In this document: one piece after another, positions 37,391 to 50,390 of the stretch
How positions within the stretch are numbered: position 1 is the stretch's first letter
Layout of the letters: every line of letters begins with the position of its first letter
Assembly: GCF_910591885.1 (NCBI RefSeq)
Contig: NC_063275.1
Coordinates: 18,960,501 to 19,024,500 of the forward strand
Source of the DNA: Bombus terrestris
Lineage: Eukaryota > Arthropoda > Insecta > Hymenoptera > Apidae
Direction: 5' to 3'
DNA: 64,000 bases
Program-made: the position numbers and the translations under genes
Notes under the pieces: model-generated
Seen by the model: only the letters and a program-made list of their open reading frames with translations
Told to the model about the DNA's origin: nothing
Databases searched by the model: none

Positions 37391-40300
37391 CTAATTTGAC
37401 AAATTCCAATTTCTCAAATTTGAATTTTCAAATTTGAATTTTCAAATTTGAATTTTCAAATTTTCAAATTTGAATTTTCAAATTTTCAAATTTGAATTTT
37501 CAAATTTTTAAATTTTCAAATTTGAATTTTCAAATTTGAATTTTCAAATTTTCAAATTTAAATTTTCAAATTTGAATTTTCAAATTTTTAAATTCTCAAA
37601 TTTAAATATTCAAATTTGAATTTTCAAATTTGAATTTTCAAATTTCCAAATTTTCAAATTTGAATTTTCAAATTTTCAAATTTGAATTTTCAAATTTTCA
37701 AATTTGAATTTTCAAATTTTCAAATTTGAATTTTCAAATTTGAATTTTCAAATTTTCAAATTTGAGTTTTCAAATTTTCAAATTTGAATTTTCAAATTTT
37801 CAAATTTGAATTTTCAAATTTGAATTTTCAAATTTTCAAATTTGAATTTTCAAATTTTTAAATTTTCAAATTTGAATTTTCAAATTTGAATTTTCAAATT
37901 TACAAATTTGAATTTTCAAATTTTCAAATTTGAATTTTCAAATTTAAATATTCAAATTTGAATTTTCAAATTTCAATTTTCAAATTTTCAAATTTGAAAT
38001 TTCAAATTTTCAAATTTGAATGCTCAAATTTAAATATTCAAATTTGAATTTTCAAATTTGAATTTTCAAATTTTCAAATTTGAATTTTCAAATTTTTAAA
38101 TTTTCAAATTTGAATTTTTAAATTTGAATTTTCAAATTCCCAAATTTTCAAATTTGAATTTTCAAATTTGAATTTTCAAATTTTCAAATTTGAATTTTCA
38201 AATTTGAATTTTCAAATTTTCAAATTTGAATTTTCAAATTTTCAAACTTGAATTTTCAAATTTAAATATTCAAATTTGAATTTTCAAATTTTTAAATTCT
38301 CAAATTTAAATATTCAAATTTGAATTTTCAAATTTGAATTTTCAAATTTCCAAATTTTCAAATTTTCAAATTTGAGTTTTCAAATTTTCAAATTTGAGTT
38401 TTCAAATTTTCAAATTTGAGTTTTCAAATTTTCAAATTTGAATTTTCAAATTTGAATTTTCTAATTTTTAAATTTTCAAATTTGAATTTTCAAATTTGAA
38501 TTTTCAAATTTTCAAATTTGAGTTTTCAAATTTGCAAATTTGAATTTTCAAATTTAAATATTCAAATTTGAATTTTCAAATTTCAATTTTCAAATTTTCA
38601 AATTTGAAATTTCAAATTTTCAAATTTGAATGCTCAAATTTAAATATTCAAATTTGAATTTTCAAATTTGAATTTTCAAATTTGAATTTTCAAATTTTCA
38701 AATTTGAATTTTCAAATTTTCAAAATTGAATTTTCAAATTTTCAAATTTGAATTTTCAAATTTAAATATTCAAATTTGAATTTTCAAATTTCAATTTTCA
38801 AATTTTCAAATTTGAAATTTCAAATTTTCAAATTTGAATGCTCAAATTTAAATATTCAAATTTGAATTTTCAAATTTGAATTTTCAAATTTCCAAATTTG
38901 AATTTTCAAATTTTTAAATTTTCAAGTTTGAATTTTTAAATTTGAATTTTCAAATTCCCACATTTTCAAATTTGAATTTTCAAATTTGAATTTTCAAATT
39001 TTCAAATTTGAATTTTCAAATTTAAATATTCAAATTTGAATTTTCAAATTTGAATTTTCAAATTTTTAAATTTTCAAATTTAAATATTCAAATTTGAATT
39101 TCCAAATTTGAATTTTCAAATTTTCAAATCTTTAAATTTTCAAATTTGAATTTTCAAATTTGAATTTTCAAATTTGAATTTTCAAATTTTTAAATTTTCA
39201 AATTTGAATTTTTAAATTTGAATTTTCAAATTCCCAAATTTTCAAATTTGAATTTTCAAATTTGAATTTTCAAATTTGAATTTTCAAATTTGAATTTTCA
39301 AATTCCCAAATTTTCAAATTTGAATTTTCAAATTCCCAAATTTTCAAATTTGAATTTTCAAATTTTCAAATTTGAATTTTCAAATTTTCAAATTTGAATT
39401 TTCAAATTTGAATTTTCAAATTTTCAAATTTGAATTTTCAAATTTGAATTTTGAAATTTGAATTTTCAAATTTGAATTTTCAAATTTTCAAATTTGAATT
39501 CTCAAATTTAAATATTCAAATTTGAATTTTCAAATTTGAATTTTCAAATTTAAATATTCAAATTTGAATTTTCAATTTTTTAAATTTTCAAATTTAAATA
39601 TTCAAATTTGAATTTTCAAATTTCCAAATTTGAATTTTCAAATTTTCAAATTTGAATTTTCAAATTTTTAAATTTTCAAATTTGAATTTTCAAATTTGAA
39701 TTTTCAAATTTTTAAATTTTCAAATTTGAATTTTCAAATTTGAATTTTCAAATTTTCAAATTTGAATTTTCAAATTTTCAAATTTGAATTTTCAAATTTT
39801 CAAATTTGAATTTTGAAATTTTCAAATTTGAATATTCAAATTTGAATTTTGAAATTTTCAAATTTGAATATTCAAATTTGAATTTTCAAATTTTCAAATT
39901 TAAATTTTCAAATTTGAATTTTCAAATTTTTAAATTCTCAAAGTTAAATATTCAAATTTGAATGTTCAAATTTTCAAATTTGAATTCTCAAATTTTTAAA
40001 TTTGAATTTTTAAATTTTCAAATTTGAATTTTTAAATTTGAATTTTCAAATTTTCAAATTTGAATTTTCAAATTTTCAAATTTGAATTTTCAAATTTTCA
40101 AATTTAAATTTTCAAATTTGAATTTTCAAATTTTTAAATTTGAATTTTCAAATTTTCAAATTTGAATTTTCGAATTTTTAAATTTTCAAATTTCAATATT
40201 CAAATTTGAATTTTCAAATGTTCAAATTTGAATTTTCAAATTTAAATATTCAAATTTGAATTTTCAAATTTGAATTTTCCAATTTTCAAATTTTCAAATT

Positions 40301-40742
40301 TAAATATTCAAATTTGAATTTTCAAATTTTTAAATTTTCAAATTTGAATTTTCAAATTTGTATTTTCAAATTTAAATGTTCAAATTTGAATTTTCAAATT
40401 TTCAAATTTTCAAATTTGAATTTTCAAATTTAAATTTTCAAATTTTTAAATTTTCAAATTTGAATTTTCAAATTTTTAAATTTTCAATTTTTCAAAAATT
40501 CAAATTTTCAAATTTGAATTTTCAAATTTGAATTTTGTAATTTTCAAATTTTCAAATTTTCAAATTTGAATTTTCAAATTTGAATTTTCTAATTTTCAAA
40601 TTTTCAAATTTTCAAATTTGAATTTTCAAATTTTTAAATTTTCAAATTTGAGTTTTCAAATTTGAATTTTCAAATTTTCAAATTTTCAATTTTTCAAAAA
40701 TTCAAATTTTCAATTTTTCAAAAATTCAATTTTCAAATTTGA
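37391..40742 (+). repeat. 3.35-kb AT-rich palindromic satellite array
   Basis: The array is composed almost entirely of CAAATTT, GAATTTT and CAAATTTT blocks, which combine into a 14-mer (CAAATTTGAATTTT) and an 8-mer (CAAATTTT) in varying order. The core TTCAAATTTGAA is a perfect 12-bp palindrome, so the array can pair with itself at many points. Recurrent variants include CAAATTTAAATATT, CAAATTTTTAAATTTT and AAATTCCCAAATTT. The right end (about 40480-40730) degrades into TTTTCAAAAATTCAAATT variants. Units are well conserved, which implies fairly recent expansion or homogenisation. It starts about 70 bp after the solo LTR. Confidence 0.95.
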
Positions 40743-41800
40743 CTTTCTTATTTCCAGTTAAGTATTAAAACGTCCACTCTACTTTGGATTTTTTATACAT
40801 TTCCTACATTGTGTACAGTTGCTACATTTTATACATTTTTGCATCTTTAAATTTTGTATAAATGTATAAAAATCCACAGCCCGTAATTGTAATTAAGAAG
40901 AATAAAAAATTGTTTGATATAAACTTATATCTTATTAACGGATAAACATTACTAGCAAGAATGAGTATCATTCGCGTAGAAAACATTGAAATAGCTAAGT
41001 TCCAACTAATTGTGATCAATACTAAGCATTCTATAATCTATTCTAATTCTATAATCTACGATATTCTAATTTTTCACGACACTAAATTAATGGTACTGCT
41101 TCTGGTCAGTATGAACACATACCTCTTTCTCGAATTACGGAATTTACTCGGTTGAAGGAACATCCTACATTCTCTTTCGTATAATCGCATTGTTGTACCC
41201 CGGATTTCGATCGACATCTCAGATAGAATTCAGACCAGAAACAGAATTACGTTTCGAACCTCGTTTGAATTTGGATTTCGACAAACGAAGACTATATCTA
41301 TCTGATCTCCAGTTTCGTGATCTTATAAATTGAACAAATATTCTTTTATAGAAATCTTCTGAATCTTGAAGATATAAATCATAAGAATTTTATGAGATGA
41401 AATGATAACTCTATCCTAATTACGTCTCATACATAGTATTTTCATGCTTAAAAATCTTCTCAGTTTCAAATAAATTCTTCTTTGGTGTATTTTTAAAAAA
41501 CTTCAAGGAAGATTGAAGCAGTAAAATGTTACATTACATTATAAATTAAAACTTCAATTTAAAAATTAACATCATTCCTTAAAGAATTACATCAGTTCAT
41601 AATAAAAAGACTCTAAAAGTAGTCGCTATATCTCACAATTCTCAATACTAAAATAAATGCGATCATCATTTCATCATAATACTAATTCAAATCAAAGTTA
41701 GCACTTCTTCGCAACTTTAATTCAAGCCAAATACATTAGTCGACGGATCTCTAATTTAAAATGCGAAATTTCAGCTACTTTACAAATCTGACGTAAGCTA
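40743..41800. other. AT-rich non-coding stretch
   Basis: Frames of 64-65 codons on opposite strands overlap here and carry no domain. Nothing else is recognised. Confidence 0.6.
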
Positions 41801-41810
41801 ATGAATGTTA

Positions 41811-41851
41811 ATGAACAACAAATCATACGAAAAGAATCATGATTTGTTCAT
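41811..41851. other. Hairpin with a 13-bp interrupted stem
   Basis: ATGAAC-AAC-AAATCAT (41811-41826) pairs with ATGATTTGTTCAT (41839-41851), with one 3-nt bulge and a 12-nt loop. Confidence 0.45.
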
Positions 41852-41887
41852 GATCACGGACCGGAATGTACATCAGCCGAAACACGA

Positions 41888-41916
41888 ACTACTACTACTA
41901 GTACTACTAGTACTAA
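41888..41916 (+). repeat. (ACT)n microsatellite
   Basis: Imperfect ACT/AGT trinucleotide run with ACTAGT junctions. Confidence 0.8.
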
Positions 41917-41944
41917 AAGCGACCACAGTGACAAAGTAGCAAAA

Positions 41945-42073
41945 ATGACTTCCCGTTCTCTGGTTGATCCAGAGAATGGAAAACCATTAGTAGGTAGTAG
42001 CCCTTTTCTATGGCAATTTGCCGGGGCTCTTCAGCTTAAAGTCTTTTCTTTCTTCGGGCGCGATGCCCGTTGA
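41945..42073 (+). CDS. Unrecognised 42-codon small ORF
   Basis: The frame starts at an ATG in a GCAAAAATGA context and ends at TGA (42071-42073). It is more balanced in composition than nearby AT-rich frames and includes the peptides LVDPENGKPLVGSSPFLWQF and FSFFGRDAR. There is no signal peptide or known domain. CTCTGG-TTGA-TCCAGAG inside it can form a hairpin, which may explain the conserved look without translation. An ACT repeat lies just upstream and a poly-A-rich tract just downstream (about 42108-42146). It could be a short peptide gene, an exon of a larger gene, or chance. Confidence 0.15.
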   Translation: MTSRSLVDPENGKPLVGSSPFLWQFAGALQLKVFSFFGRDAR

Positions 42074-42359
42074 AACTTAAACCTAGGTTCGGGATTCTTT
42101 AATCGCCAAAAAAAGAAAAAAAAAAGGAAAAAGAAAAAGAAAAGAATATCGCTAAAACACACCACTCGAGTACATACGGTGGCTGTAAAAAATATTTATA
42201 TACCCTTATTTTTCAATGAAGTATTTTTTTAGCAGGTCCTACATTTCATTTTCATAGTATCGTTTGTAGTGGTTTTACGAAAGCATTACTAAATGATATA
42301 AAATTAATATATTTGAACTTAATTAATTAGTACATATATAAATGCTATAATGAACACAG

Positions 42360-42800
42360 TGCTGTACACTTTCTGTAGCCGTCGCATGTACGAGTAACGA
42401 CCATAGCGACCGCTACCCATAGTACAAAATACCAAACGATACCTATTCATTTCAAAACCTATCTCGCAACTATGATGCAATGGCGACTGAAAAAGTTGCC
42501 AAATTTGAAAAATGGTTAGGCAGAACCAGAAACGAGTGACATTTACTGGTCTTCACTGGTATTTGACCAGTTTCATTATCGATTCTTCACATTATAGATC
42601 CAGAGTCAAATTGGCGAGTCAGAAAACGGGCCATTACCATGGTATTACGTAGTTAATAGGTTAATGCTGCATCCAAAACGAGTTTTCAATACGTTGTATA
42701 ATGACACCCCGTACGCCTCGTAGGTTCACCATGGAACTTGATAGAGAGGGGGCAAGATCTTACACGAACAGGATTCGGGCTACGCCGTATAAAAGTCAAG
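42360..42800. other. Weak GC-raised block
   Basis: Slightly GC-raised, with a small hairpin (ACTGGTC at 42545-42551 and GACCAGT at 42565-42571). No gene recognised. Confidence 0.3.
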
Positions 42801-42847
42801 TGTCCTAACAAATACATACATAATATGTATTTCAGTTGTAACCATAC

Positions 42848-42877
42848 CACACACACGCACACACACATATATATATA
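42848..42877 (+). repeat. (CA)n(TA)n compound microsatellite
   Basis: A CA run interrupted by one CG, continuing into a short TA run. Confidence 0.85.
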
Positions 42878-42983
42878 GCGCATGTATAATGTATTCACAT
42901 ATTTACATACCTATATTGCATGTATGTATGTTTGCGCACGCTAGTTTAATTTGGTTGAATAAAATTGAATATTTTAATTACAC

Positions 42984-43110
42984 AGGGTATTTCAGGATAT
43001 AACAGCCAAATTTCATAACTATACTCTGTGGGTATAATAAAGCAAAAATATTCTATGAATCTCGAAATCTTATACGTATATGTTCCATTTAATAAAGAAG
43101 AAGAATTAAA
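42984..43110. mobile_element. Possible transposon-terminus fragment
   Basis: ACACAGGGTATTTCAGGATA begins a block that looks like the CAGGGTGTTTC-type ends common in insect DNA transposons. It continues without coding similarity to about ATGTTCCATTTAATAAAGAAG. No partner end was found. Confidence 0.15.
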
Positions 43111-43369
43111 GAAAGAGTATTATTTTATTTTTCGTTCATAATTAGGTAATGTATCAGTGAACGAAAGTCTGCAAAGTATAAGCCTATAGATATCTACCTT
43201 AATTAACTAAAATTAAAACATACGCATTCCATCTCTGTGATATCCACGAATGCCACGAATTAGAATATATCCTGTCAAAAATAAACAAGTGTTCGAATAG
43301 TTTTGAGTGGTATTTCTTATCGATTAATGGTTTTCACATATTATGATACGCTCTATGTATAGCAACAGA

Positions 43370-43860
43370 AACAACTTGTTTTACAATAACAGCTCAGAAT
43401 CGTTCCAAGGTGGATCAACCATCGTTTCCTCAAGAGCACATTCTCCATCGGTTTTGCTTCCTTGGAGGATCCGTATAAAAGTTTCAAGAGCGACAGAAAT
43501 AAAAACAAGTCGCGCATCAGCTAATCCGGACAATGTTCTACCGCTGGTAAACTATTCAGGTCCGCCGCGAGCGGTTTCTCGTGGCGTGAAACCCACTGAA
43601 ACTATTCCTTCGCGTTACAACAAGCCAGCTGATGCACATCGAGTGTCGTGAAAATGAATTGATTATTCATGATTGTCTGTCTGGCTTTCGACGTCAGCAA
43701 GTCGGCTTACGCTGCTCTCTGTGACGAACGAAACATCCTTTCACGAACTTTCTTCCGTTTGTTCACCGCTAAAACACGCTCGAATCATGAATAATCTAAT
43801 AATCTAGGCAAAGAGATTCTAAGCTCCTTAGCACCCGCGACTGACATCGTCACAGGCGAT
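43370..43860. other. GC/CpG-raised island
   Basis: Contains a 102-codon plus-strand frame (43343-43651) of balanced composition but with no domain I recognise. Candidate regulatory DNA; an unrecognised exon cannot be excluded. Confidence 0.3.
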
Positions 43861-46100
43861 TTTCATGGTCCGGATGAATTACAAGAAATGGGAACGTTTA
43901 TTATGAAATTCTAGTATGAATTGTTTATGAACCGAGGAATATTGATTTGCCATAGGAAATTATAAATTGAGGAAGTAGTAACATGAATTGTTAAAATCCT
44001 TGTTTGAATATTAAATAGGAAATTGAGATGCTGTAGAGTACATTATATTAGAGTTTTAGTTACACATTAATATATGCAACGAATAAAATATAATAATTCC
44101 TTAAGAAAGTACAAAGTAAACTTCAAATTAATAATTCACAACATGATTAATTACAAATATATGTATAACTTAATAATTATGTTAAGATTAAAGTTAAGAT
44201 AGTTTGAAAGTTGCATGTCGCGGTGAACTAATAAAAAAAATAAAATTTTTGATCGTTATTCAGAAACAAAATCAACAAATTATAAAAAATGCCTGGATGG
44301 CTACGTCGATAGTCTTTGTATTTAACCGATATTGAACCAAGACTATAGTAATGTTGAAACTACCTATGATGAATAAAATAATAATAAAAAGTAAAGTAAG
44401 ATATAATAGAAGACAATATAAAATAATATGATATTGAAATATTTACATTTATATAATTTAATATTATCACGTGTACTGGAAAGTTCACGTTTTAATTCCG
44501 AATGAAGGTGTACATATATCGTAATATTCTCTTAATGATATAGAATAATATTATATCTAATAATAATTGAATAATTATCTATTTAAAAATTTTTATGAAG
44601 CTGGACATGTTCTTTTAATACATAAATTTTCCCGAGTACTTTCATGCTTTTTATACACCTTGGACATATTTTAATCAGTTGAATTAAACTCGTAAAAGCT
44701 TTTAAAGCATTCAACTTCTGCTTGATCGGTTTTAAATCAATTTTTCCTGGCGCAATATCGCGTTCTGAATTGAATTTGTTGAAAGCAATCTCATAATGCG
44801 ATATGCGTTATGCACGAATTAACGAAGCTCTTTGAAAAACTGAATCAATTAACATGCAAATTTTTTACTAGTAAAATATTGCTGGTGGGGGCATGAAGAT
44901 CGAAAGATGCATTTCTTTAAAAATCATATTTCACTATATTACAAAAGAACAAATTTTTTTAGAAATAATAATAGCAAAAAACATGTTTTTGTTTTACAAT
45001 TTACAAATAATTTTCGTTCTAAACATATTTTTATATCTATCGTAGTTTATCTATTATAGACATCTAAGATATTTTCAGGCAAATCCAATTATGCATCGTA
45101 AAACTTTACGTACATACATACTTTATCTGAATTATTATAAAATGTTTCTCTAAATTTACATCTTACAAACAATACAATAGTATAATAATAATATATAATA
45201 TATAAAACTATAAATGGACTTGGATCTGCGATATACATAATGAACGTGTTAATAACGAAAGAATATTTTTGTTCTGAAAAACAAAAAGTAGCAAAAAATA
45301 TTTCCCAATGCTCTTATGAAGGTTCTCTACAAACATGCAAAATTTTCATAAAAATCGTAGTCCTCTAGAAAATTTTGTACACAAGCGCTTTTGACGGAAT
45401 TATAACAAACTTCCAAATGTGTTCTTTATCAACAAGAATGACTCACAAATTCTTTCGGCCTGTAAAGTAGTCTACCTTCGCCTCGTGCACTCAGTCAGCA
45501 ACTACAGCCTACTAAAGAAGCAGAAATTAAAGTATTCTAGTTTAGAGATCGACCAAAGCCACCGTAAAGAACGCTGCTCGAAGTGGAAAAGATAACGGAG
45601 AACGAATGTATCCAAGTTATGAAGATAACGGATAATTTATAGTGGTCGAAGAGCAAGGAAAATAAAATTATTTCCTTTTACGTTCAACCTGGTTTCGTCG
45701 TAACAAAAGAAAAAGGAGAATACTTGGAAGCTTCAAACATGTTTCAAAACGGTTATTCAATTAAGCAGTGGTCGTATGTAAAGATGATATCAATTAAATT
45801 CCCGATGCCAAATGCTTCAGTAATTACCTAAATTAAAATAGTTGCAGCTATTCGAATTTTTAATAAGATGCAGATTTATTTATTTAATATTTTGCCACTA
45901 TATACGTAGGACTTATATGAAAATTTTTTGTAACAGTTCTGTTTAATTTAATTATTTTGAGGAATTTTTAAATACTTAGAACGAGCAAGTAGTTATGCAT
46001 TAAATGAGTTTTAAGTAATGTGATGTAATAATTTTATAAAAGAATATGTTTCCTCACAGTAATTTGAGAAAATTATACGATACTTCAAAGAATGTCCGAG
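43861..46100. other. AT-rich non-coding stretch
   Basis: Nothing recognised. There is a slightly GC-raised patch at about 45440-45620. Confidence 0.6.
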
Positions 46101-46107
46101 ATTTAAT

Positions 46108-46156
46108 CAAGGGTATGTGTTACCCTTGGCGCAGTGCTTTCACTGAGCCACAAGGA
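46108..46156 (+). other. Two competing hairpins
   Basis: CAAGGGTA-TGTGT-TACCCTTG (46108-46128) is a perfect 8-bp stem with a 5-nt loop. Its right arm overlaps a second hairpin, CCTTGGCGCAGTG-CTTT-CACTGAGCCACAAGG (46124-46156), with a 12-bp stem, one G-A mismatch and a 2-nt bulge. The two cannot form fully at once. I do not recognise a known RNA. Confidence 0.4.
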
Positions 46157-46540
46157 AGAAATTTGATATAAGGATCTTAATTCCATAACAGGACACTTCA
46201 TACGCAACAATTACTTTATGCATCAGCTACAAGCAACAACTACCTTGTCAATTATCCTATAATGTCAATGGTCTTCAATATTCTGAAATATAAATGCGCA
46301 TATTAAATTTTTGAAACCGCGACATTAATAATTTTATATTACAAAGTCAAGTATAAAATAATCTTTTTTATATATCACTACGTATACAGAGATTTTTTAA
46401 ATAATTATGGATTAATACAACCTGAATAATGACAAAGAAAGAAGAAAATAAAGAAGGAAAACTAAGTATGCAACTAAAAAGCAAATCAGGTAAAAAACAA
46501 TAAAAGACAACACCCGATTCAAAAGGATACAAAATCAGGA
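46157..46540. other. AT-rich non-coding stretch
   Basis: Nothing recognised. Confidence 0.6.
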
Positions 46541-47000
46541 TCGGCAGCCTAATAAAGGGAGAGTACAAGCGAAAGGACGAGCCCGTCCAAGTCGAGTTCT
46601 CGTGTTCCCCGGAAACTTTCCCAGCAACCCGAGAGGATAAACAAAACAGAAAGACTGGACGCCAGTGGATCTGCCGGCAAATTATTCCGCCCTGAACTTC
46701 TCGGGGCACGCGTTTCCTCTCTTCCTGACGTTGTCCTGAATAAATCGACGGGAGAATGCGCCACGAAATACACACGTAACAGACACCCCCGCCATGAATC
46801 GATCCTCTTCGACGCTACGTCAAAGGCTACGGAAAGTATCGGATCACGATCTCGTATCCTCGAGTGGGAACCTCGTGTTCGGTACACATAGAATCAACCT
46901 CTCAGATCTACGAACTTAATGCTTCTCTCTAGAACCATTTACGACGATTCGACTGCTCCTCCGACTTCGGAAAACAGATGGAAAGTCGTCTCTCGTTACA
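46541..47000. other. GC/CpG-raised island
   Basis: One of the GC-richest blocks outside the LTR. Overlapping minus-strand frames of 135 and 112 codons (46368-46775, 46549-46887) have no recognisable domain and are probably a result of low stop-codon density. Candidate regulatory DNA. Confidence 0.35.
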
Positions 47001-50000
47001 TCAGATTTTGTAACCGAGTTATTTGCTTCTTGTGTTGATTTCCAAGTGAAGTGACCGGTAAAATAAGCTTTATAGCAATAGGGATGATTGCTTGTGAAAA
47101 ATTAGATAGATTATTAGATTAATAGAAGCTTGATTATTAAAACATCGAAAAACAATATTGGAACATTGATTAATCGAAAACTTGGGATGATTGCCTATAA
47201 GGAAAATTGGGAAACAAAGGTAAAAACTCAAAAAATTATTATCGATAAAATAGTTCCAGGTAAATGATATTATCTCATATAAAGAGAAAGTTATTTAATT
47301 ACCCGTGAAATTTAGTTATCTGAATAATTATCTCGTTTCCTAGTTGTTTCTATTCTAGCAAATAATTGGAGTAATTGCAAATAGACGGTGTTTGCTAGAA
47401 TCGAAGCTTCCATGAAATTGTTGGGTTATGTGTATAATAGGTTAATGCTTGGTCAACATAGTTGCCATAATAATATAGTTTCCATATTATTCTGTATTTT
47501 AGGAATTATGCTATTATTTGTTTCTTGTGTATAGGAAATAACATATAGAATGAGAAAGTACACTAATTGACAATTGATTATAGATTGCTCGCAAATATGA
47601 TCAATATTCAACAAGAAAAAATTATAAAAACAAGAATTCTCTTAAAGAATTATTAAGAGAATATAAATACAGATTTATTACTTGGAATATAATATTTATA
47701 TTTGTAACATAAAAAACCTTCAGATAGAAATATAACTACGTCTATTTCATAAATAAAAACAGAAAAAAAGGAAAATAATGTATATACTATACATACCATA
47801 ATTTGATAAAATAATTTATATAGTGATTATTATTATCATTCTGCAATGAAAGCTAACACAGCAAATTACGGCTCCTTTGCCATTATTTCGTGCACAGAAA
47901 GAAACGGCTCGCACGTACCCTCGTATCCGTCTTTATGACGCTTCTTCATCTAACGTTCACGTTTGAAAGAGTCAGCTGAAACGTGTACTGAGTTAGAATT
48001 CCCAGAGACTAACAATCTCAATACAAAAGTTTAATGAAAATTTAAAAAATTAAAAATCGAGAATAAAATAAACCACACAATAGAAGCATTTACATACATC
48101 ACATATTTTGATGAGAATCTATACACGAAAGAATTAATTTATTTCGATATTACTAAGCTATGTGCAACTGATTAAATTATGACCAAAAATTTATGTTTCA
48201 TAATATAGAATGGGAATTATATTGAAAACACGGAGTTTCCCAAATTTAATATTCTGATAAGAAAATTTTAACGAGTTAAAAATTTGATTATTAATTACGA
48301 CCTACAAAATGGATGCAGAATTTACTTAATAAGCAATTACTTCATATATTTAAACTTTATATAATGCGATTTCCACATGATGAATATAATACATCAAATA
48401 TGTTATATATAGATAAGCATTCGTTGAATCAGGTAAAGTATGATACATATACATCTACACATTAAACATTTCTATTTTAAGAAAAGAGATTTTTCTTGTT
48501 TCTTCGCGAAGTTTATTTCGATCTCGAACTGTTACAGATATCAAAACTCCATAGAAATTGTCTATGAGCCAACTTTGGAAAAGTGGATAATGGAAATGAT
48601 TGTTTAACATCTTTCAGTATCTAAGTCACTCAAATGAATTAGCATGATTTATCGACGTGAAGCACTTCGCCTATCTATCAATTCGCCTCATTTTAAATTC
48701 ACATTGAAATGATCTCCATTCCGCGATCTCTTTACCAAAATTTTTCTTCCAGAAGTCCTGTTGGAAACTTTGATGCGGGGAAACCAAGAATATTAAGTAT
48801 ATCCGAGAAAGTAGAATCTTTTGCCTGAATATATGCGAGTCTGTGGAATAAGATTTAAATAATAACGAAAGAAATTCAAACGGTTCTTCGAGAAATAACT
48901 ATGAGGAAACAAAAGACGTTTGTTTAAAACATTTCTGTCAATGATAAATAACTTTTGTATTACCACCGCTGATTTATGTATTAAAATATTATATAATTAA
49001 ATATTTCGTATAATTAGCTTTTATAATAATTAATCTGTACATAAGATATGAAGCTTCATTGTTTTCATAGACTTCACCGATTTTTTAAGAGCTACGGTAT
49101 TATATTTATATCTTTAAACATGTATAAATAAATATATTTTAAATAAGTAAAATATATCCATTATATTTTTAATTTAATTTATTTATTTGAAATATACGTT
49201 TGTAAAGTACATCCTTGAGTGAATTTAGATGAACCTGTACATAGAGGTGGAGAATAATGATACTTTTAATAAAATGAAAATAATATAATATAATTTTAGT
49301 GAAAGAATTTTCAAGAGGAGCAAATATTATTCGATGAGACATTGAATTTAATTATCGAAAAGGAATGACCATAAATATAAATAATATAGCGAGATGTACT
49401 GATGCATTCTGGTTTAATAAAACCTCATATTGAAGTCTAAATATTTCGTGATTTTTAATATACTTCTAGCATTTAAATCAATATATCACATGCATGTCAT
49501 AAAAGCACATGTCAACTGAGATCGGTGATGTACAAAATAATTACGTTATTTTACATTTTCATCCTGAAATGCCATGCTTCGTAGTTTTTTGCTTAAACCA
49601 TTAAGGGCCAACGTTACATTAATGCAACATTTCGTTTACAATCTTTTTCAATTTACATTATCGAATTCTATTTTTGTTAACATTGTATTATTAATATTGT
49701 CTTCGTCACAAATCCAATCCATTTAAATCCAAGAATTTTATAAAATTTGATGAATTTGAAATATTTATGATACCATGATAAACCATTTTTCTTTAAATCA
49801 GTGTAAAATTTGTCTATGTGTTTAATTTGTACAATGGACATTTAAACGGTATTATTATTGCAATATTATCGTAATACATCTTCGGAACTTTGACAAAACA
49901 TGCAAGTTACATTGTTCATCTTCCTTAATACCTTTAAGATTTTAAATTTTCAAGATGATCGATGAATGCTATTCTGTTACACGACTTCATCGATGTATAA

Positions 50001-50390
50001 CTTCTTTACTATGTTACATTTACGCAACTTTGACATATTGTTTCAATACTTAAATGCTCTTCAACGGATTAAACAATAATTGAAGGATTTGCTAGAATAG
50101 GAAGGCAGTTCTATTTTTGAAGAACGTAAAAATATGTAAAACATGGAAAACTGCTTCGATATCAATTAAAAACAATTGGCTTTTAGAAACATACTGTAAG
50201 TTCATAATAAACTAATAATAGCAAACTTCAACATTTTTTAATATGAAGCCTATATATTTATTTCTCTTGCAACAAATGCAATTTAAATATTGAAGCTGTA
50301 AATTCCTTATTGTTGTGAACTCTTTTATTCTAAGGTCGCCCTGAATTTATTTTTTGATTATGTATGATTACTTAACTGTTCATTAAATGT
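47001..50390. other. AT-rich non-coding stretch
   Basis: About 3.4 kb with no open frame of 60 codons and no recognised feature. Confidence 0.65.

Noticed and set aside
37391..40742. CRISPR-like array
   Set aside because: There are no unique spacers; the whole array is variants of one short unit in a eukaryotic-looking sequence.
42082..42110. GGTTCGGGATTC resembling a tRNA T-arm
   Set aside because: No paired stem or cloverleaf could be drawn.
46124..46160. CTTGGCGCAGTG resembling the start of U4 snRNA
   Set aside because: The similarity fades after about 12 bases, the loop differs and no Sm site follows; it is better explained as a separate hairpin.
46368..46887. Minus-strand frames of 135 and 112 codons
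   Set aside because: They overlap each other in different frames in a GC-rich block, and part of the longer one runs into AT-rich low-complexity sequence. No family was recognised.
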